64,000 bases of DNA from Embleya sp045207785 (GCF_045207785.1 NZ_CP108776.1:4526001-4590000), one strand, 5' to 3'; positions 1 through 8,311 are shown, numbered from the stretch's first letter. The notes: a model not told the origin generated them from the letters alone. Translations and numbers: made by a program.

Positions 1-136
1 GCGGCGCCGCGTAGTTGAGATAGGAGTCGGCGACTGACGGGTTCCACCGCGCGGGCGAGTCGTCGGCGGCGGCCACGGAGGACGTGGCGACGCCGGTGAG
101 CAACAGTGCGGACGCGGCGAGCAGATGACGCAACAC
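1..136 (-). CDS. Secreted protein, N-terminal part only
   Basis: Partial gene running off the left edge. The minus strand from a GTG at 136-134 gives about 45 open codons, and an in-frame TAG lies just upstream (148-146), so the start must be here (GTG 136, or TTG 133). The first residues form a signal peptide: LRHLLAASALLLTGVA, then SSVAAA with an Ala-x-Ala cleavage site, then a mature part beginning DDSPARWNPSVADSYLN. This indicates export, probably by Sec. Too little remains to name a family. It lies downstream of xseA on the same strand, where xseB might have been expected. Confidence 0.55.
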   Translation of the reverse strand, partial: MLRHLLAASALLLTGVATSSVAAADDSPARWNPSVADSYLNYAAP

Positions 137-257
137 AAGCGCAAACTAAGCCGGTTTCACCGCCGATCGGGTGAGCCATCACGGCTTGTCATACGAACGG
201 GTCAAAGATCCGTTGTGTCGGCCAGGCGCGTCGCGGTGTGCCGCGGTTCCCCGTCGT

Positions 258-1469
258 TCACTCCTTGGGGACGACCACGTCGAAGCGCCCGGCGAAGACG
301 CGGGCGGTCAGCTTCTCGCCGGCGGCCACGTCCGCCGGATCGCGCACCGCGTGCCCGTCGGCCTTCTGGAGCACCGCGTAGCCGCGCTCCAGGGTGGCCG
401 AGGGGGACAGCGCCACGACCCGGGCCCTGGTGTGCGCGAGGTCGCTCGCGGCCCGCTCCAGCAGGTGCCGCAGGGTGCGCCGGGAGCGGTCCACGAACGA
501 GGCCACCTCCTCGGCGCGCAGGTCCACCATGCGATGCGGCTCGGCGAGCACCGGCCGCGACCGGGCGGCGCGCAGGCCCTGGTACTCGCGGTCGAGCCGA
601 GCCGCCAGCGCCATCCGGCCGCGGTCGCGGACCTGGTGCACCTTCTGCATCTCCTCGCGGATGTCCGGCACGATCCGCTTCGCCGCGTCGGTCGGCGTGG
701 AGGCCCGGAAGTCCGCCACCAGGTCGAGCAGCGGCGAGTCCGGCTCGTGCCCGATCGCGCTCACCACGGGGGTCGTACAGCCGAAGACGACCCGGACCAA
801 CTCCTCGCTGGAGAACGGCAACAGATCCTCGACGCTGCCGCCGCCGCGGGCCACCACGATCAGGTCGACGTCCGGATCCGCGTCCAGCTCGCGCACCGCC
901 GCGACCACCTGCGGCACCGCGCTCACGCCCTGCACGGCCACGTTGCGCACCGCGAACCGCACGGCCGGCCAGCGCCGCCTCGCGTTCTCCAGCACGTCCC
1001 GCTCGGCGGCCGAGGCGCGCCCGCAGACCAGCCCGATCCGGTGCGGCAGAAACGGCAGCGGCTTCTTGTGTCGCGGGTCGAACAGGCCCTCCGCGGTGAG
1101 CGCGCGCTTGAGCTGTTCGAGCCGGGCCAACAGCTCGCCGATCCCCACCGGCCGGATCTCCGCGGCCCGCAGCGACAGCGTCCCGCGCGCCCGGTACCAG
1201 TCCGCCTTGGCGTGCACGACGACCCGCGACCCCTCGGTCACGATGTCCGCGACCGCGTCGAAGACCTTGCGGTAACACGTCACCGAGATCGACACGTCGT
1301 GCTCGGCGTCGCGCAGCGTCATGAACACCACGCCCGCGCCCGGCCGCCGGCTGAGCTGGGTGATCTGCCCCTCGACCCACACGTCCCCGAGCCGATCGAT
1401 CCATCCCCCGATCAACCGAGAGATCTCGGCCACGGGCAAGGGCGCGTCGGCGGAAGTCGTGAGAGCCAT
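258..1469 (-). CDS. xseA: Exodeoxyribonuclease VII large subunit
   Basis: 403 residues, the usual length for XseA. This is the catalytic large subunit of exonuclease VII, a cytosolic nuclease that degrades single-stranded DNA from either end and helps in repair. An N-terminal OB-fold (about residues 10-105, VWVEGQITQLSRRPGAGVVF) is followed by the catalytic region, which carries RGGGSVEDLLPFSSEE and then AIGHEPDSPLLDLVADFRAS-TPTDAA, the signature Asp/His-containing blocks of the family. The ATG at 1469 fits the normal N-terminus. The small subunit gene xseB, usually next to it, is not visible downstream (positions 137-257 are too short). The next gene upstream on the same strand is the acyltransferase. 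Confidence 0.95.
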   Translation of the reverse strand: MALTTSADAPLPVAEISRLIGGWIDRLGDVWVEGQITQLSRRPGAGVVFMTLRDAEHDVSISVTCYRKVFDAVADIVTEGSRVVVHAKADWYRARGTLSLRAAEIRPVGIGELLARLEQLKRALTAEGLFDPRHKKPLPFLPHRIGLVCGRASAAERDVLENARRRWPAVRFAVRNVAVQGVSAVPQVVAAVRELDADPDVDLIVVARGGGSVEDLLPFSSEELVRVVFGCTTPVVSAIGHEPDSPLLDLVADFRASTPTDAAKRIVPDIREEMQKVHQVRDRGRMALAARLDREYQGLRAARSRPVLAEPHRMVDLRAEEVASFVDRSRRTLRHLLERAASDLAHTRARVVALSPSATLERGYAVLQKADGHAVRDPADVAAGEKLTARVFAGRFDVVVPKE

Positions 1470-1543
1470 CCCCAGAGGCTAGTGCCGGACAGGGCCTTAC
1501 CGCCCGAGCCGTCCACTCGGTCGAGGTCGTGCGCCACCACGCC

Positions 1544-2644
1544 CTACGCGGAAACGCGCGCGGGGCGTAGGTGATCGAAGCCGCGCATGATCGCGCGGTG
1601 GGCCGGGCGCTCGACGAGGGCGGTGAGTGCCCAGCCGAGCAGGATCGCGACCGCCCCCATCGCGGCCAGCTGGCCCAGCGCGCCGACCCCGTGGTCCTGG
1701 AGCCGGCGCATCACCACGTAGCCGATCGACTGGTGCACCAGGTAGACCGCGTAGGTGATCCCGGCCGCCCACTCCAGCGCGCGGCCGACCCAACCGGGCA
1801 CCACCCGGTCCCAGTCCGGACCCAGCGCCGCCGCGCAGATCACCGCGATCCCGACGGCGAGCCCGACGGTCCACGACATGTGCCGGGTCTGGCACCAGTG
1901 GATCAGCACGCACGCGCCGAGCAGGAGCGCCGCGTGCGTGCCGTGGACGCGGCGTCGCGCCCACAGGTGGACCGCGATGCCGGCGATGAACAGGTGCACG
2001 CGGTAGAGCCCGAACCCGTCGTAGAGCGTGCGGAACGCCTCCGACTCCAGGTGCAGTCGGATCGGCAGCAGGAACAGCTCGGCGCCGAGCACGAGCCACA
2101 GCGCCCGCACGGTCGCGTCCCCGTGTATCCGCCGCGAACGCCACAGCGCGAGGATCGCGGTGAACCACAGCAGCTGGAGCGGAATCGTCCAATAGGCCGC
2201 GTCCACATAGGTGTACGTCTGCGGTTTCCAGTTCCACAGCATCGCCAGATTGGCCAGCACGTCGCCCAGGCCCGGCGCGTACCACCCCGGCGGGGCGCAC
2301 AACCGCAGGAACAGCGACGTCCCGAGCACGCCGACCAGGAAGGCCGGCAGCATGCGCGCCATCCGGCCGACCCACCAGCGCACCACGTCGCCCTTGCGCA
2401 GCGACAGTGCCGCGAAGTAGCCGGAGATGACCAGGAGCAGGCTCGCCCCCAGCTGGTACGGAAAGACGAAAGGACGTGCGACCAGTTCGGGGTGCCATCG
2501 CCGGGCCAGGAACGTGCCGTGGAAGACCAGCACGAGCAGGACCGCGCCGACCCGCAACAGGTCCCAGCTGACCCGACGCCGTTTCGCGGACCCCCGAGAG
2601 GACGCCTTGGCGATACCGGGCCGTTCCGCTGAGCTGAAAGGCAT
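1544..2644 (-). CDS. Acyltransferase family 3 membrane protein
   Basis: 366-residue polytopic membrane protein with about ten hydrophobic segments, of the Acyl_transf_3 (OafA/YrhL-like) type that transfers acyl groups, often acetyl, to extracytoplasmic sugars or polymers. The family start is visible: a basic tail (residues 15-25), then WDLLRVGAVLLVLVFHGTF with the conserved His near residue 42, and later YLVHQSIGYVVMRRL near the C-terminus. The substrate cannot be read from the sequence. It is divergent from ispH and upstream of xseA on the same strand. Its presence between ispH and xseA looks like a lineage-specific insertion into an otherwise conserved neighbourhood (inference). Confidence 0.85.
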   Translation of the reverse strand: MPFSSAERPGIAKASSRGSAKRRRVSWDLLRVGAVLLVLVFHGTFLARRWHPELVARPFVFPYQLGASLLLVISGYFAALSLRKGDVVRWWVGRMARMLPAFLVGVLGTSLFLRLCAPPGWYAPGLGDVLANLAMLWNWKPQTYTYVDAAYWTIPLQLLWFTAILALWRSRRIHGDATVRALWLVLGAELFLLPIRLHLESEAFRTLYDGFGLYRVHLFIAGIAVHLWARRRVHGTHAALLLGACVLIHWCQTRHMSWTVGLAVGIAVICAAALGPDWDRVVPGWVGRALEWAAGITYAVYLVHQSIGYVVMRRLQDHGVGALGQLAAMGAVAILLGWALTALVERPAHRAIMRGFDHLRPARVSA

Positions 2645-2778
2645 ACGACGTCTTCCCGTGGACGGCGTGGGCGGGACCGGGCGCGGTGCACCGAGGTCCG
2701 GCCCGGCAAACGAGCCTATTACGCGTGCTTTGCCCGGCGGACCCCGGCGGACCCCGGTGGATCACCCGTAACCGCCCG

Positions 2779-2784
2779 TACGAT
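2779..2784 (+). promoter_or_regulatory. Possible -10 of a leaderless ispH transcript
   Basis: TACGAT fits the actinobacterial -10 pattern TANNNT and ends 6 nt before the ispH ATG. No ribosome-binding site lies before the ATG. Together these suggest transcription starting at or next to the start codon. No clear -35 was found. Inference only. Confidence 0.4.
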
Positions 2785-2790
2785 GGACGC

Positions 2791-3744
2791 ATGTCGTCAA
2801 CCAGCCGCGTCCTGCTCGCCGCCCCCCGGGGCTACTGCGCGGGCGTCGACCGAGCCGTCGAGACCGTCGAGAAGGCCCTCGATCTGTACGGTGCGCCGGT
2901 GTACGTGCGCAAGCAGATCGTGCACAACAAGTACGTCGTGGAAACGCTGGAGAAGCGTGGCGCGATCTTCGTGGACGAGACGGTGGAGGTGCCCGAGGGC
3001 GCCACGGTCGTCTTCTCCGCCCACGGTGTCGCCCCCGTGGTGCACGAGGAGGCGGCGGCCCGCTCGCTGCGCACGATCGACGCCACGTGTCCGCTCGTGA
3101 CGAAGGTGCACAAGGAGGCCGTGCGCTTCGCCGAGGAGGGTTACGACATCCTCCTGATCGGCCACGAGGGCCACGAAGAGGTCATCGGCACGGCCGGCGA
3201 GGCGCCCGACCACATCCACCTGGTGGACGGCCCCGAGGGCGTCGCGAACGTCGAGGTCCGCGACCCGTCGAAGGTCGCGTGGCTGTCGCAGACCACGCTG
3301 TCGGTGGACGAGACCATCGCCACCGTCAAGGAGCTGCGCAAGAAGCTGCCGCTGCTGATGGACCCGCCGAGCGACGACATCTGCTACGCGACGCAGAACC
3401 GTCAGGTCGCGGTCAAGCAGATCGCCGCCGAGTCGGACCTCGTGATCGTGGTGGGCTCGACCAACTCGTCCAACTCGGTGCGCCTGGTCGAGGTCGCCCT
3501 GGAGGCCGGCGCCCGCGCGTCCTACCTGGTGGACTACGCGGAAGAGCTCAAGGACGAGTGGCTGGAGGGTGTCGGCACGGTCGGCGTCACGTCGGGCGCG
3601 TCGGTGCCCGAGGTGCTCGTGGACGGCGTGCTCGCGTGGCTCGCCGCGCGCGGCTTCGGCGACGTGCACATCCACCGCTCGGTCGAGGAGCGCCTGCAGT
3701 TCGCGCTGCCCCAGGAGTTGCGCAGGGACCTGCGCAACGCCTGA
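2791..3744 (+). CDS. ispH: 4-hydroxy-3-methylbut-2-enyl diphosphate reductase
   Basis: 317 residues from the ATG at 2791. IspH (LytB) is the last enzyme of the non-mevalonate pathway and reduces HMBPP to IPP and DMAPP using a 4Fe-4S cluster. The three cluster cysteines are all present: Cys16 in PRGYCAGV, Cys100 in DATCPLVTKVH, and Cys198 in ICYATQNRQ. The substrate-binding SSNSVRLVEVA segment is also present. An upstream extension of the frame to 2686 exists but has no homology to the family, and a TACGAT hexamer sits 6 nt before the chosen ATG. It is divergent from the acyltransferase and convergent with the DUF6542 gene. This is an essential housekeeping gene in most actinomycetes. Confidence 0.97.
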   Translation: MSSTSRVLLAAPRGYCAGVDRAVETVEKALDLYGAPVYVRKQIVHNKYVVETLEKRGAIFVDETVEVPEGATVVFSAHGVAPVVHEEAAARSLRTIDATCPLVTKVHKEAVRFAEEGYDILLIGHEGHEEVIGTAGEAPDHIHLVDGPEGVANVEVRDPSKVAWLSQTTLSVDETIATVKELRKKLPLLMDPPSDDICYATQNRQVAVKQIAAESDLVIVVGSTNSSNSVRLVEVALEAGARASYLVDYAEELKDEWLEGVGTVGVTSGASVPEVLVDGVLAWLAARGFGDVHIHRSVEERLQFALPQELRRDLRNA

Positions 3745-3777
3745 GCGGTCGATCTCCCGGACACGCCCTGGCGGGCG

Positions 3778-4434
3778 TCAGAACCCGAGGGCGACGCGGC
3801 GCTTGACCAGGACGACGATCCCGGCGAGCGCCGTGCCGCCCCACAGCAGGCCGGCCTTGAAGGACAGCGCGGTGACCAGGTCCAGGCCCACCCGCGCGAG
3901 GTAGCTCTCGTGGGTGTCGGCGCCCAGGAACGTGCTCACCAGCACGACGGTCACGGCGAACGCGATCGGCGGAGCGATGATCGCGGCGACCCAGTCCTGC
4001 GCGCGCACCTTCCAGGCCACGAAGGCCGAGCTGAGCACGAACGCGAGCCCGAACAGGAACCCGAGCCGGTCGGTCGCGAGGTGGTCCACGAGACCGCCGA
4101 GCAGGGTGCCGCCGAGGGCGAACACGGCCGCGCCGGCCGCGGTGAGGCCGGCGGTGCCCGGTCGGGTGGCTCCGGGGCCACCCAACCCGCGCCGGGGCGA
4201 CTGGGGGCGGCGCGGGCGCACCGGTGGGCGGGCCCGACCCGGCTCACGGCCGGGCTCGCGACCCGGCTCACGGCTCGGCTCGCGGTCGCCGGCCGCCGAG
4301 CCGGCGGGAATCGGCGAGGACGCCGGTTGACGACGACGCACGGGGTCACCTCGTCCCGGTGCCGGCACGGGACGCCGTCGCGGTGGGTTCTGGTCGGGCG
4401 CGGGACGCGCTCCCGTACGGCTGCGCTGATCCAT
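3778..4434 (-). CDS. DUF6542-type membrane protein
   Basis: 218 residues from the ATG at 4434 (MDQRSRTGARP). The first half (about 1-105) is a charged, Pro/Arg-rich, disordered region containing a short tandem repeat of REPG units. The second half has about four membrane segments (TAAGAAVFALGGTLLGGLV, FGLAFVLSSAFVAW, IIAPPIAFAVTVVLVSTF and LLWGGTALAGIVVLV) and a basic C-terminal tail. This matches the conserved actinobacterial DUF6542 layout, a family usually found beside ispH and ychF, as it is here. No function is known. A small inverted repeat at 3763-3778 (ACGCCC/GGGCGT) overlaps its stop codon and faces ispH. The ATG is preceded by TACCTT at -6 rather than by a clear ribosome-binding site. 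Confidence 0.75.
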   Translation of the reverse strand: MDQRSRTGARPAPDQNPPRRRPVPAPGRGDPVRRRQPASSPIPAGSAAGDREPSREPGREPGREPGRARPPVRPRRPQSPRRGLGGPGATRPGTAGLTAAGAAVFALGGTLLGGLVDHLATDRLGFLFGLAFVLSSAFVAWKVRAQDWVAAIIAPPIAFAVTVVLVSTFLGADTHESYLARVGLDLVTALSFKAGLLWGGTALAGIVVLVKRRVALGF

Positions 4435-4440
4435 GCACCC

Positions 4441-4446
4441 AAGGTA
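4441..4446 (-). promoter_or_regulatory. Possible -10 of the DUF6542 gene
   Basis: On the minus strand TACCTT ends 6 nt before the ATG at 4434. No Shine-Dalgarno sequence is present in between, so a leaderless transcript is possible. A TTGACC lies 12 nt further upstream, which is too close for a standard -35. Confidence 0.35.
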
Positions 4447-4672
4447 TTGCCGCATCACGGTCAAAACCGTCCAAGAACACGAAAAACCTCACCCCGCTCG
4501 TGTCGAACCGTCGGCCCGGTCGATGCCCTGTCCCGTCGTGGACTCACCTTTCCCTGCCCCCGTTTCGCGGGGTTTCACCAGGGAGGACGCTCGCGCGGCC
4601 CCGATTGGTGGCAGTAGGCGCGGACGAATTCCGTTCTCGTCCGACGGGGGCGGGCGTTGCCGGGCCCGCGGA

Positions 4673-5215
4673 TCACCGCAGGGAGCCGGCCTCCACCGCG
4701 TCCACCGCCCGGATCGCGTCCGCCGAGCCGCTCACGTGCACGGGGATGCCGCGCGGGGCCGCGTAGTACCGCAGGTCGACGGCCAGGTACGGGAGCATCT
4801 CGGCGCCCAGGAAGTGGATCGCGTGCCGCTTGCGCTCACCGCCGCGCAGCGTGCAGCGCACGACCGCGTAGGCCGGCCCCTCGCCGGTGCCCTCCTTGAG
4901 CTTGGCCTCGACCGAGGCGATCTCCTCCCAGCGCAGCCCGCTGGTGTGCACCAGACCGTGCAGGACCAGGCCGTTCGGCCCGATCGAGAGCTTGCGGTAC
5001 TGGTAGACCGCGTACGAGCAGAGCACCAGGAGCGCGAGCCCGACGCCGAGCGCGATCGCGACCGCACGCGGCAGCCCCAGGTCGCCGAGATCGAACAGGG
5101 CGAGTCCGACCGGGAGCAGTGCGGCGAGCAGCAACACGCGGATGGGCTTGGCCTCCCACAGCACACCGTCCACCAGCTGCCTGCGGTTGTAGTTGACGCT
5201 CGGGTTACGGCTCAT
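4673..5215 (-). CDS. PH-domain membrane protein
   Basis: 180 residues from the ATG at 5215 (MSRNPSVNYNRRQ). Two adjacent hydrophobic segments (about residues 25-65, RVLLLAALLPVGLALF and AVAIALGVGLALLVLCSYAV) are followed by a soluble part (YRKLSIGPNGLVLHGLV, then LRWEEIASVEAKL) typical of the bacterial PH-like fold seen in small actinobacterial membrane proteins. No catalytic residues are visible. A function in membrane or envelope maintenance is only a guess. It is divergent from ychF with about 135 bp between starts. Conservation beside ychF in related actinomycetes is remembered, not tested. Confidence 0.75.
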   Translation of the reverse strand: MSRNPSVNYNRRQLVDGVLWEAKPIRVLLLAALLPVGLALFDLGDLGLPRAVAIALGVGLALLVLCSYAVYQYRKLSIGPNGLVLHGLVHTSGLRWEEIASVEAKLKEGTGEGPAYAVVRCTLRGGERKRHAIHFLGAEMLPYLAVDLRYYAAPRGIPVHVSGSADAIRAVDAVEAGSLR

Positions 5216-5350
5216 CGATGTCCCCGTCGTTGAGTGGCCGGCCTGTGAAACCAGGGATGCTACTGGCCACAGGCCACCACCTACACTTTCCGGAGGCGCT
5301 TGTATGTCCGCAGCGCGCCACATCGATCGCCGAGAAGCCAGGGAATCCAG

Positions 5351-6424
5351 TTGTCGCTCACCATCGGAATCGTCGGCCTGCCCAACGTCGGCAAGTCGAC
5401 GCTCTTCAACGCCCTGACCAAGAACGACGTGCTCGCGGCGAACTACCCGTTCGCGACCATCGAGCCGAACGTGGGCGTGGTGGGCGTGCCGGACCCGCGT
5501 CTGGACACGCTCGCCGAGATCTTCGGGTCGGCGAAGAAGATCCCGGCGACGGTGGACTTCGTGGACATCGCGGGCATCGTGCGCGGCGCCTCCGAGGGTG
5601 AGGGCCTGGGCAACAAGTTCCTTGCCAACATCCGCGAGTCGGACGCGATCTGCCAGGTCATCCGGGTCTTCACCGACCCGGACGTGGTCCACGTCGACGG
5701 CAAGGTGTCGCCGATCGACGACAAGGAGATCATCGAGACCGAGCTGATCCTGGCCGACCTGCAGACCATCGAGAAGGTCCTGCCGCGGCTCCAGAAGGAC
5801 TCGCGCCTGCAGAAGGACAAGATCGCGGTGGCCGCCGCGGTGGAGAAGGCCAAGGAGGTCCTGGAGTCCGGGACCACGGTCTTCGCCGCCGGGCTCGACC
5901 CCGAGCCGCTGCGCGAGCTGCACCTGCTGACCGCCAAACCGGTCCTGTACGTCTTCAACGTCGACGAGGACGAGCTGGTCAACGAGGAGCTCAAGGCCGA
6001 GCTGCGCGAGCTGGTGGCGCCGGCCGAGGCGATCTTCCTGGACGCCAAGATCGAGTCCGAGCTGGTCGAGCTGGACGACGCCGAGGCGCTGGAGCTGCTG
6101 CAGAGCCTGGGCCAGGAGGAATCCGGCCTGACCATCCTGGCGCGGGTCGGCTTCAACACGCTGGGCCTGCAGACCTACCTGACGGCCGGCCCCAAGGAAG
6201 CCCGCGCCTGGACCATCCCCAAGGGCGCCACGGCCCCCGAGGCGGCCGGCGTGATCCACACCGACTTCCAGCGCGGCTTCATCAAGGCCGAGGTGATCGG
6301 CTTCGCCGACCTGGTCGAGACCGGCAGCCGCGCCGAGGCCCGCACGAAGGGCAAGGCCCGCATGGAGGGCAAGGACTACATCATGCAGGACGGTGACGTC
6401 GTCGAGTTCCGCTTCAACGTGTAA
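5351..6424 (+). CDS. ychF: Redox-regulated ATPase YchF (Obg family)
   Basis: 357 residues from a TTG start at 5351, chosen because SLTIGIVGLPNVGKST is the family N-terminus and AGGGA lies about 9 nt upstream. YchF is a ribosome-associated P-loop protein of the Obg family that prefers ATP. The G1 loop is GLPNVGKST (residues 7-15), the G3 region is DFVDIAGIV, and the G4 position reads NVDED instead of NKxD, the change behind the ATP preference. The C-terminal TGS domain (about 275-357) includes AWTIPKGATAPEAAGVIHTD and the ending DGDVVEFRFNV. It is followed by a perfect hairpin terminator at 6471-6504. It acts in stress adaptation in other bacteria (known family role). Confidence 0.95.
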   Translation: MSLTIGIVGLPNVGKSTLFNALTKNDVLAANYPFATIEPNVGVVGVPDPRLDTLAEIFGSAKKIPATVDFVDIAGIVRGASEGEGLGNKFLANIRESDAICQVIRVFTDPDVVHVDGKVSPIDDKEIIETELILADLQTIEKVLPRLQKDSRLQKDKIAVAAAVEKAKEVLESGTTVFAAGLDPEPLRELHLLTAKPVLYVFNVDEDELVNEELKAELRELVAPAEAIFLDAKIESELVELDDAEALELLQSLGQEESGLTILARVGFNTLGLQTYLTAGPKEARAWTIPKGATAPEAAGVIHTDFQRGFIKAEVIGFADLVETGSRAEARTKGKARMEGKDYIMQDGDVVEFRFNV

Positions 6425-6470
6425 CCGTGCATTCGCCGCACGTTACGTAATCCGTCAAGCGCGCAGGTCG

Positions 6471-6504
6471 GAAGGGGTCGGGCTCCGGTGAGCCCGACCC
6501 CTTC
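6471..6504 (+). terminator. Hairpin terminator after ychF
   Basis: Perfect 14-bp stem (GAAGGGGTCGGGCT, loop CCGGTG, then its complement) 47 nt after the ychF stop. No T-run follows, as is common in high-GC actinomycetes. It separates ychF from the toxin-antitoxin pair. Confidence 0.85.
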
Positions 6505-6543
6505 GCCGTCCCCGTGTGTTCCCTCCGCCTGGGCGACGTCAAG

Positions 6544-6567
6544 AGTGGTACGTTATCAGGTACCACT
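6544..6567 (+). promoter_or_regulatory. Inverted-repeat operator before yefM
   Basis: Perfect 8-bp arms AGTGGTAC and GTACCACT separated by 8 nt, ending 18 nt before the yefM ATG. The left arm and spacer contain TACGTT, a possible -10. Type II antitoxins repress their own promoters by binding such palindromes, so this is the likely autoregulatory site of YefM or the YefM-YoeB complex (inference from family knowledge and position). Confidence 0.65.
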
Positions 6568-6585
6568 TGACGGAAGGATCGGGTC

Positions 6586-6867
6586 ATGTCCATAACCGCG
6601 AGCGAAGCCCGCAAGGCTCTCTTTCCGCTGATCAAGAAGGTCAACGACGATCACGAGGCGATCGAGATCGTCTCCAGGCACGGCAACGCCGTGCTCATCT
6701 CGGCCGAGGACTACGCGGCGCTGCGCGAGGGCTCGTACCTGCTGCGCTCTCCGGCGAACGCCCGTCGGCTGCTCAAGGCGTACGAGAACGCCCTGGCTCA
6801 CGTCAACGTCTCGGAGCGTGAGCTGATCGATCCGGACTCGGCGGACGCGGGTGCGGGTGCCGCGTGA
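6586..6867 (+). CDS. yefM: Antitoxin of the YefM/Phd family
   Basis: 93 residues. The N-terminal half (SITASEARKALFPLIKKVND, then IEIVSRHGNAVLISAEDYAAL) is the Phd/YefM DNA-binding fold. The C-terminal part (LLRSPANARRLLKAYENAL) is the segment that neutralises YoeB. The ribosome-binding site is GGAAGGA, 7 nt before the ATG. Its stop overlaps the toxin start in a GTGA, so translation is coupled and the antitoxin is made first. YefM blocks the YoeB mRNA interferase and represses the pair through the palindrome just upstream. This is a chromosomal addiction or stress module. The GC-rich codon use is like the neighbours, so there is no sign of very recent arrival. Confidence 0.93.
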   Translation: MSITASEARKALFPLIKKVNDDHEAIEIVSRHGNAVLISAEDYAALREGSYLLRSPANARRLLKAYENALAHVNVSERELIDPDSADAGAGAA

Positions 6868-7118
6868 GGCTTGTCTTCGAGGATCAGGGCTGGGAGGACT
6901 ACACGTCCTGGCTCAAGAACGACCGCAAGATGCTCGCCCGGATCAACAAGCTCATCGAGGACGTCAGGCGTGACCCATTCTCGGGAATCGGCAAGCCCGA
7001 GCCGCTGAAATACCACTTGCCGGGTGCTTGGTCGCGACGGATCGACGATGAGCACCGGCTGGTCTATCTGGTCACGGACAAGGAGATCGTCATCCTCGCT
7101 GCCCGCTACCACTACTGA
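6864..7118 (+). CDS. yoeB: mRNA interferase toxin YoeB
   Basis: 84 residues from a GTG that overlaps the yefM stop by 4 nt. YoeB cuts mRNA on the ribosome. The length and all residues expected to be catalytic fall at the same numbers as in E. coli YoeB: Glu46 (KPEPLKY), Arg65 (DEHRLVYLV), His83 and Tyr84 at the very C-terminus (ARYHY). The N-terminal LVFEDQGWEDYTSWLKNDRK is also typical. No residue expected for activity is missing, so the toxin should be functional. It is convergent with the esterase gene; a small hairpin (7119-7141) lies between them. Confidence 0.95.
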   Translation: MRLVFEDQGWEDYTSWLKNDRKMLARINKLIEDVRRDPFSGIGKPEPLKYHLPGAWSRRIDDEHRLVYLVTDKEIVILAARYHY

Positions 7119-7141
7119 TCGGCCGCCGGGCGTCCGGCCGA
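7119..7141. terminator. Small hairpin between yoeB and the esterase gene
   Basis: TCGGCCG and CGGCCGA, 7 bp, around a 9-nt loop, directly after the yoeB stop and between two convergent genes. It has no T-run. Plausible bidirectional terminator, modest strength. Confidence 0.4.
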
Positions 7142-7159
7142 CGTCGGGTGTCGGCCGGG

Positions 7160-8191
7160 TTACAGAGTGTGGGCGCTGAAGAAGGTCCACATCAGGTCGT
7201 TGGCCGAGATGTCCTTCTCGATCCGGCCGAACCCGCGCACCTCGGTGCCCGCCGCGCCCGGCCAGGTGTGACCCGCGTCGGACTGCGTGTACAGGATCAC
7301 CTCGGCGCCGCCCGCGCAGCCCGTGTACGCCGAGCGCTCGACGTGCCGCGCCACGCGCGTGTGCACCGGCGCGCCGGGGCAGCCGTCGATCCGGGCCCAG
7401 CGCCGGACCGCCTCGGGGACCGGGTACGTCCAGCGCGACGCGAGCCCGCCGTCGTAGGGGTTGGCCTGGTCGGCGAGGCCGTGGAAGGTCAGCACCGGGA
7501 CCGGCCGCATCGGTCGGCACGGCGCCGGTCGGGCCCCGTCCGTACCGTCCGCGCGCAGGCCCGCGACCGGTGCGATCGCCGCTATCCGCCGACTCAGCGT
7601 GCAGCCGAGCAGGGACGTCATCCGGGCCCCGCCGGAGAACCCGGTCGCGTACACCCGCCGATCGTCCAGGCACAGCGACCGGCCCAGCGCGTCCAGGGTC
7701 GCGCCGACGAAGCCGACCTCGTCCCGCCCGTCCGTCGCGGCCGGGTGTCCGCCGTACAGCGGGACGCCGGGGATGTTCCACGCGCGCCCGCCGGCCGACC
7801 CCGGGTAGGCCAGGCCGCCCTCGGGGAGCGCGACCACGAATCCGTACCGCTCGGCGGACGCACCCAGACCGGTGATCGCCATCTGCGCCGCGCCGTTGCT
7901 GTTGCTGCCGTGCAGGTTGAGCACGAGCGGCCGCGGGTCGGCCCCGTCGTAGCTCCGCGGGACGTACGCCTGGACGCGGTAGGTCCGGCCCGAGAACGTC
8001 ACCGGGACCGTCGTCCACCCCTGCCGGTCCCGCCCGTTGCAGCCGCCGGCGTCGACCCGGGACGCCGCGGCGGTGTCGGCCTGCCGGGCCGTCGACCCGG
8101 CCAGTGCGACCACCGTGAGCACCGACGCGATGGCGGCGCACACCGCGAGCGCTCGGGCCGTCCCTGCGCCCGAAAGCCGGATTCCCGCCAC
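7160..8191 (-). CDS. Secreted polyhydroxybutyrate-depolymerase-like esterase
   Basis: 343 residues from the GTG at 8191, which has GAGGTGA upstream. An N-terminal hydrophobic segment (ALAVCAAIASVLTVVALAGS) acts as a signal peptide or anchor. The rest is an alpha/beta hydrolase of the LpqC/PHB-depolymerase type: oxyanion-region LVLNLHGSNSNG, nucleophile Ser in YATGFSGGARMTS, and catalytic His in SDAGHTWPGA. Several Cys residues (CNGRDRQG, SLCLDD, LLGCTLS, GCPGAP and GCAGGAE) suggest disulfides outside the cell. It probably cleaves an ester in an extracellular polymer such as polyhydroxyalkanoate or a feruloyl ester. The substrate is not determined by sequence. It is divergent from the Nudix gene. 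Confidence 0.85.
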   Translation of the reverse strand: MAGIRLSGAGTARALAVCAAIASVLTVVALAGSTARQADTAAASRVDAGGCNGRDRQGWTTVPVTFSGRTYRVQAYVPRSYDGADPRPLVLNLHGSNSNGAAQMAITGLGASAERYGFVVALPEGGLAYPGSAGGRAWNIPGVPLYGGHPAATDGRDEVGFVGATLDALGRSLCLDDRRVYATGFSGGARMTSLLGCTLSRRIAAIAPVAGLRADGTDGARPAPCRPMRPVPVLTFHGLADQANPYDGGLASRWTYPVPEAVRRWARIDGCPGAPVHTRVARHVERSAYTGCAGGAEVILYTQSDAGHTWPGAAGTEVRGFGRIEKDISANDLMWTFFSAHTL

Positions 8192-8311
8192 GGTCACCTC
8201 ACCTCGATCGGCGATCCGCGACCGGATCCGGTTGATCGGGGAAGCATGTCCCCCGAAGTCAGACGTTCCCCAACCTGCAAAGGTTGCCCCGTACCGCACC
8301 CGTTCGGCACG

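Noticed and set aside
2686..2790. N-terminal extension of IspH
   Set aside because: The added residues do not belong to the family and cover the likely promoter (TACGAT at -6).
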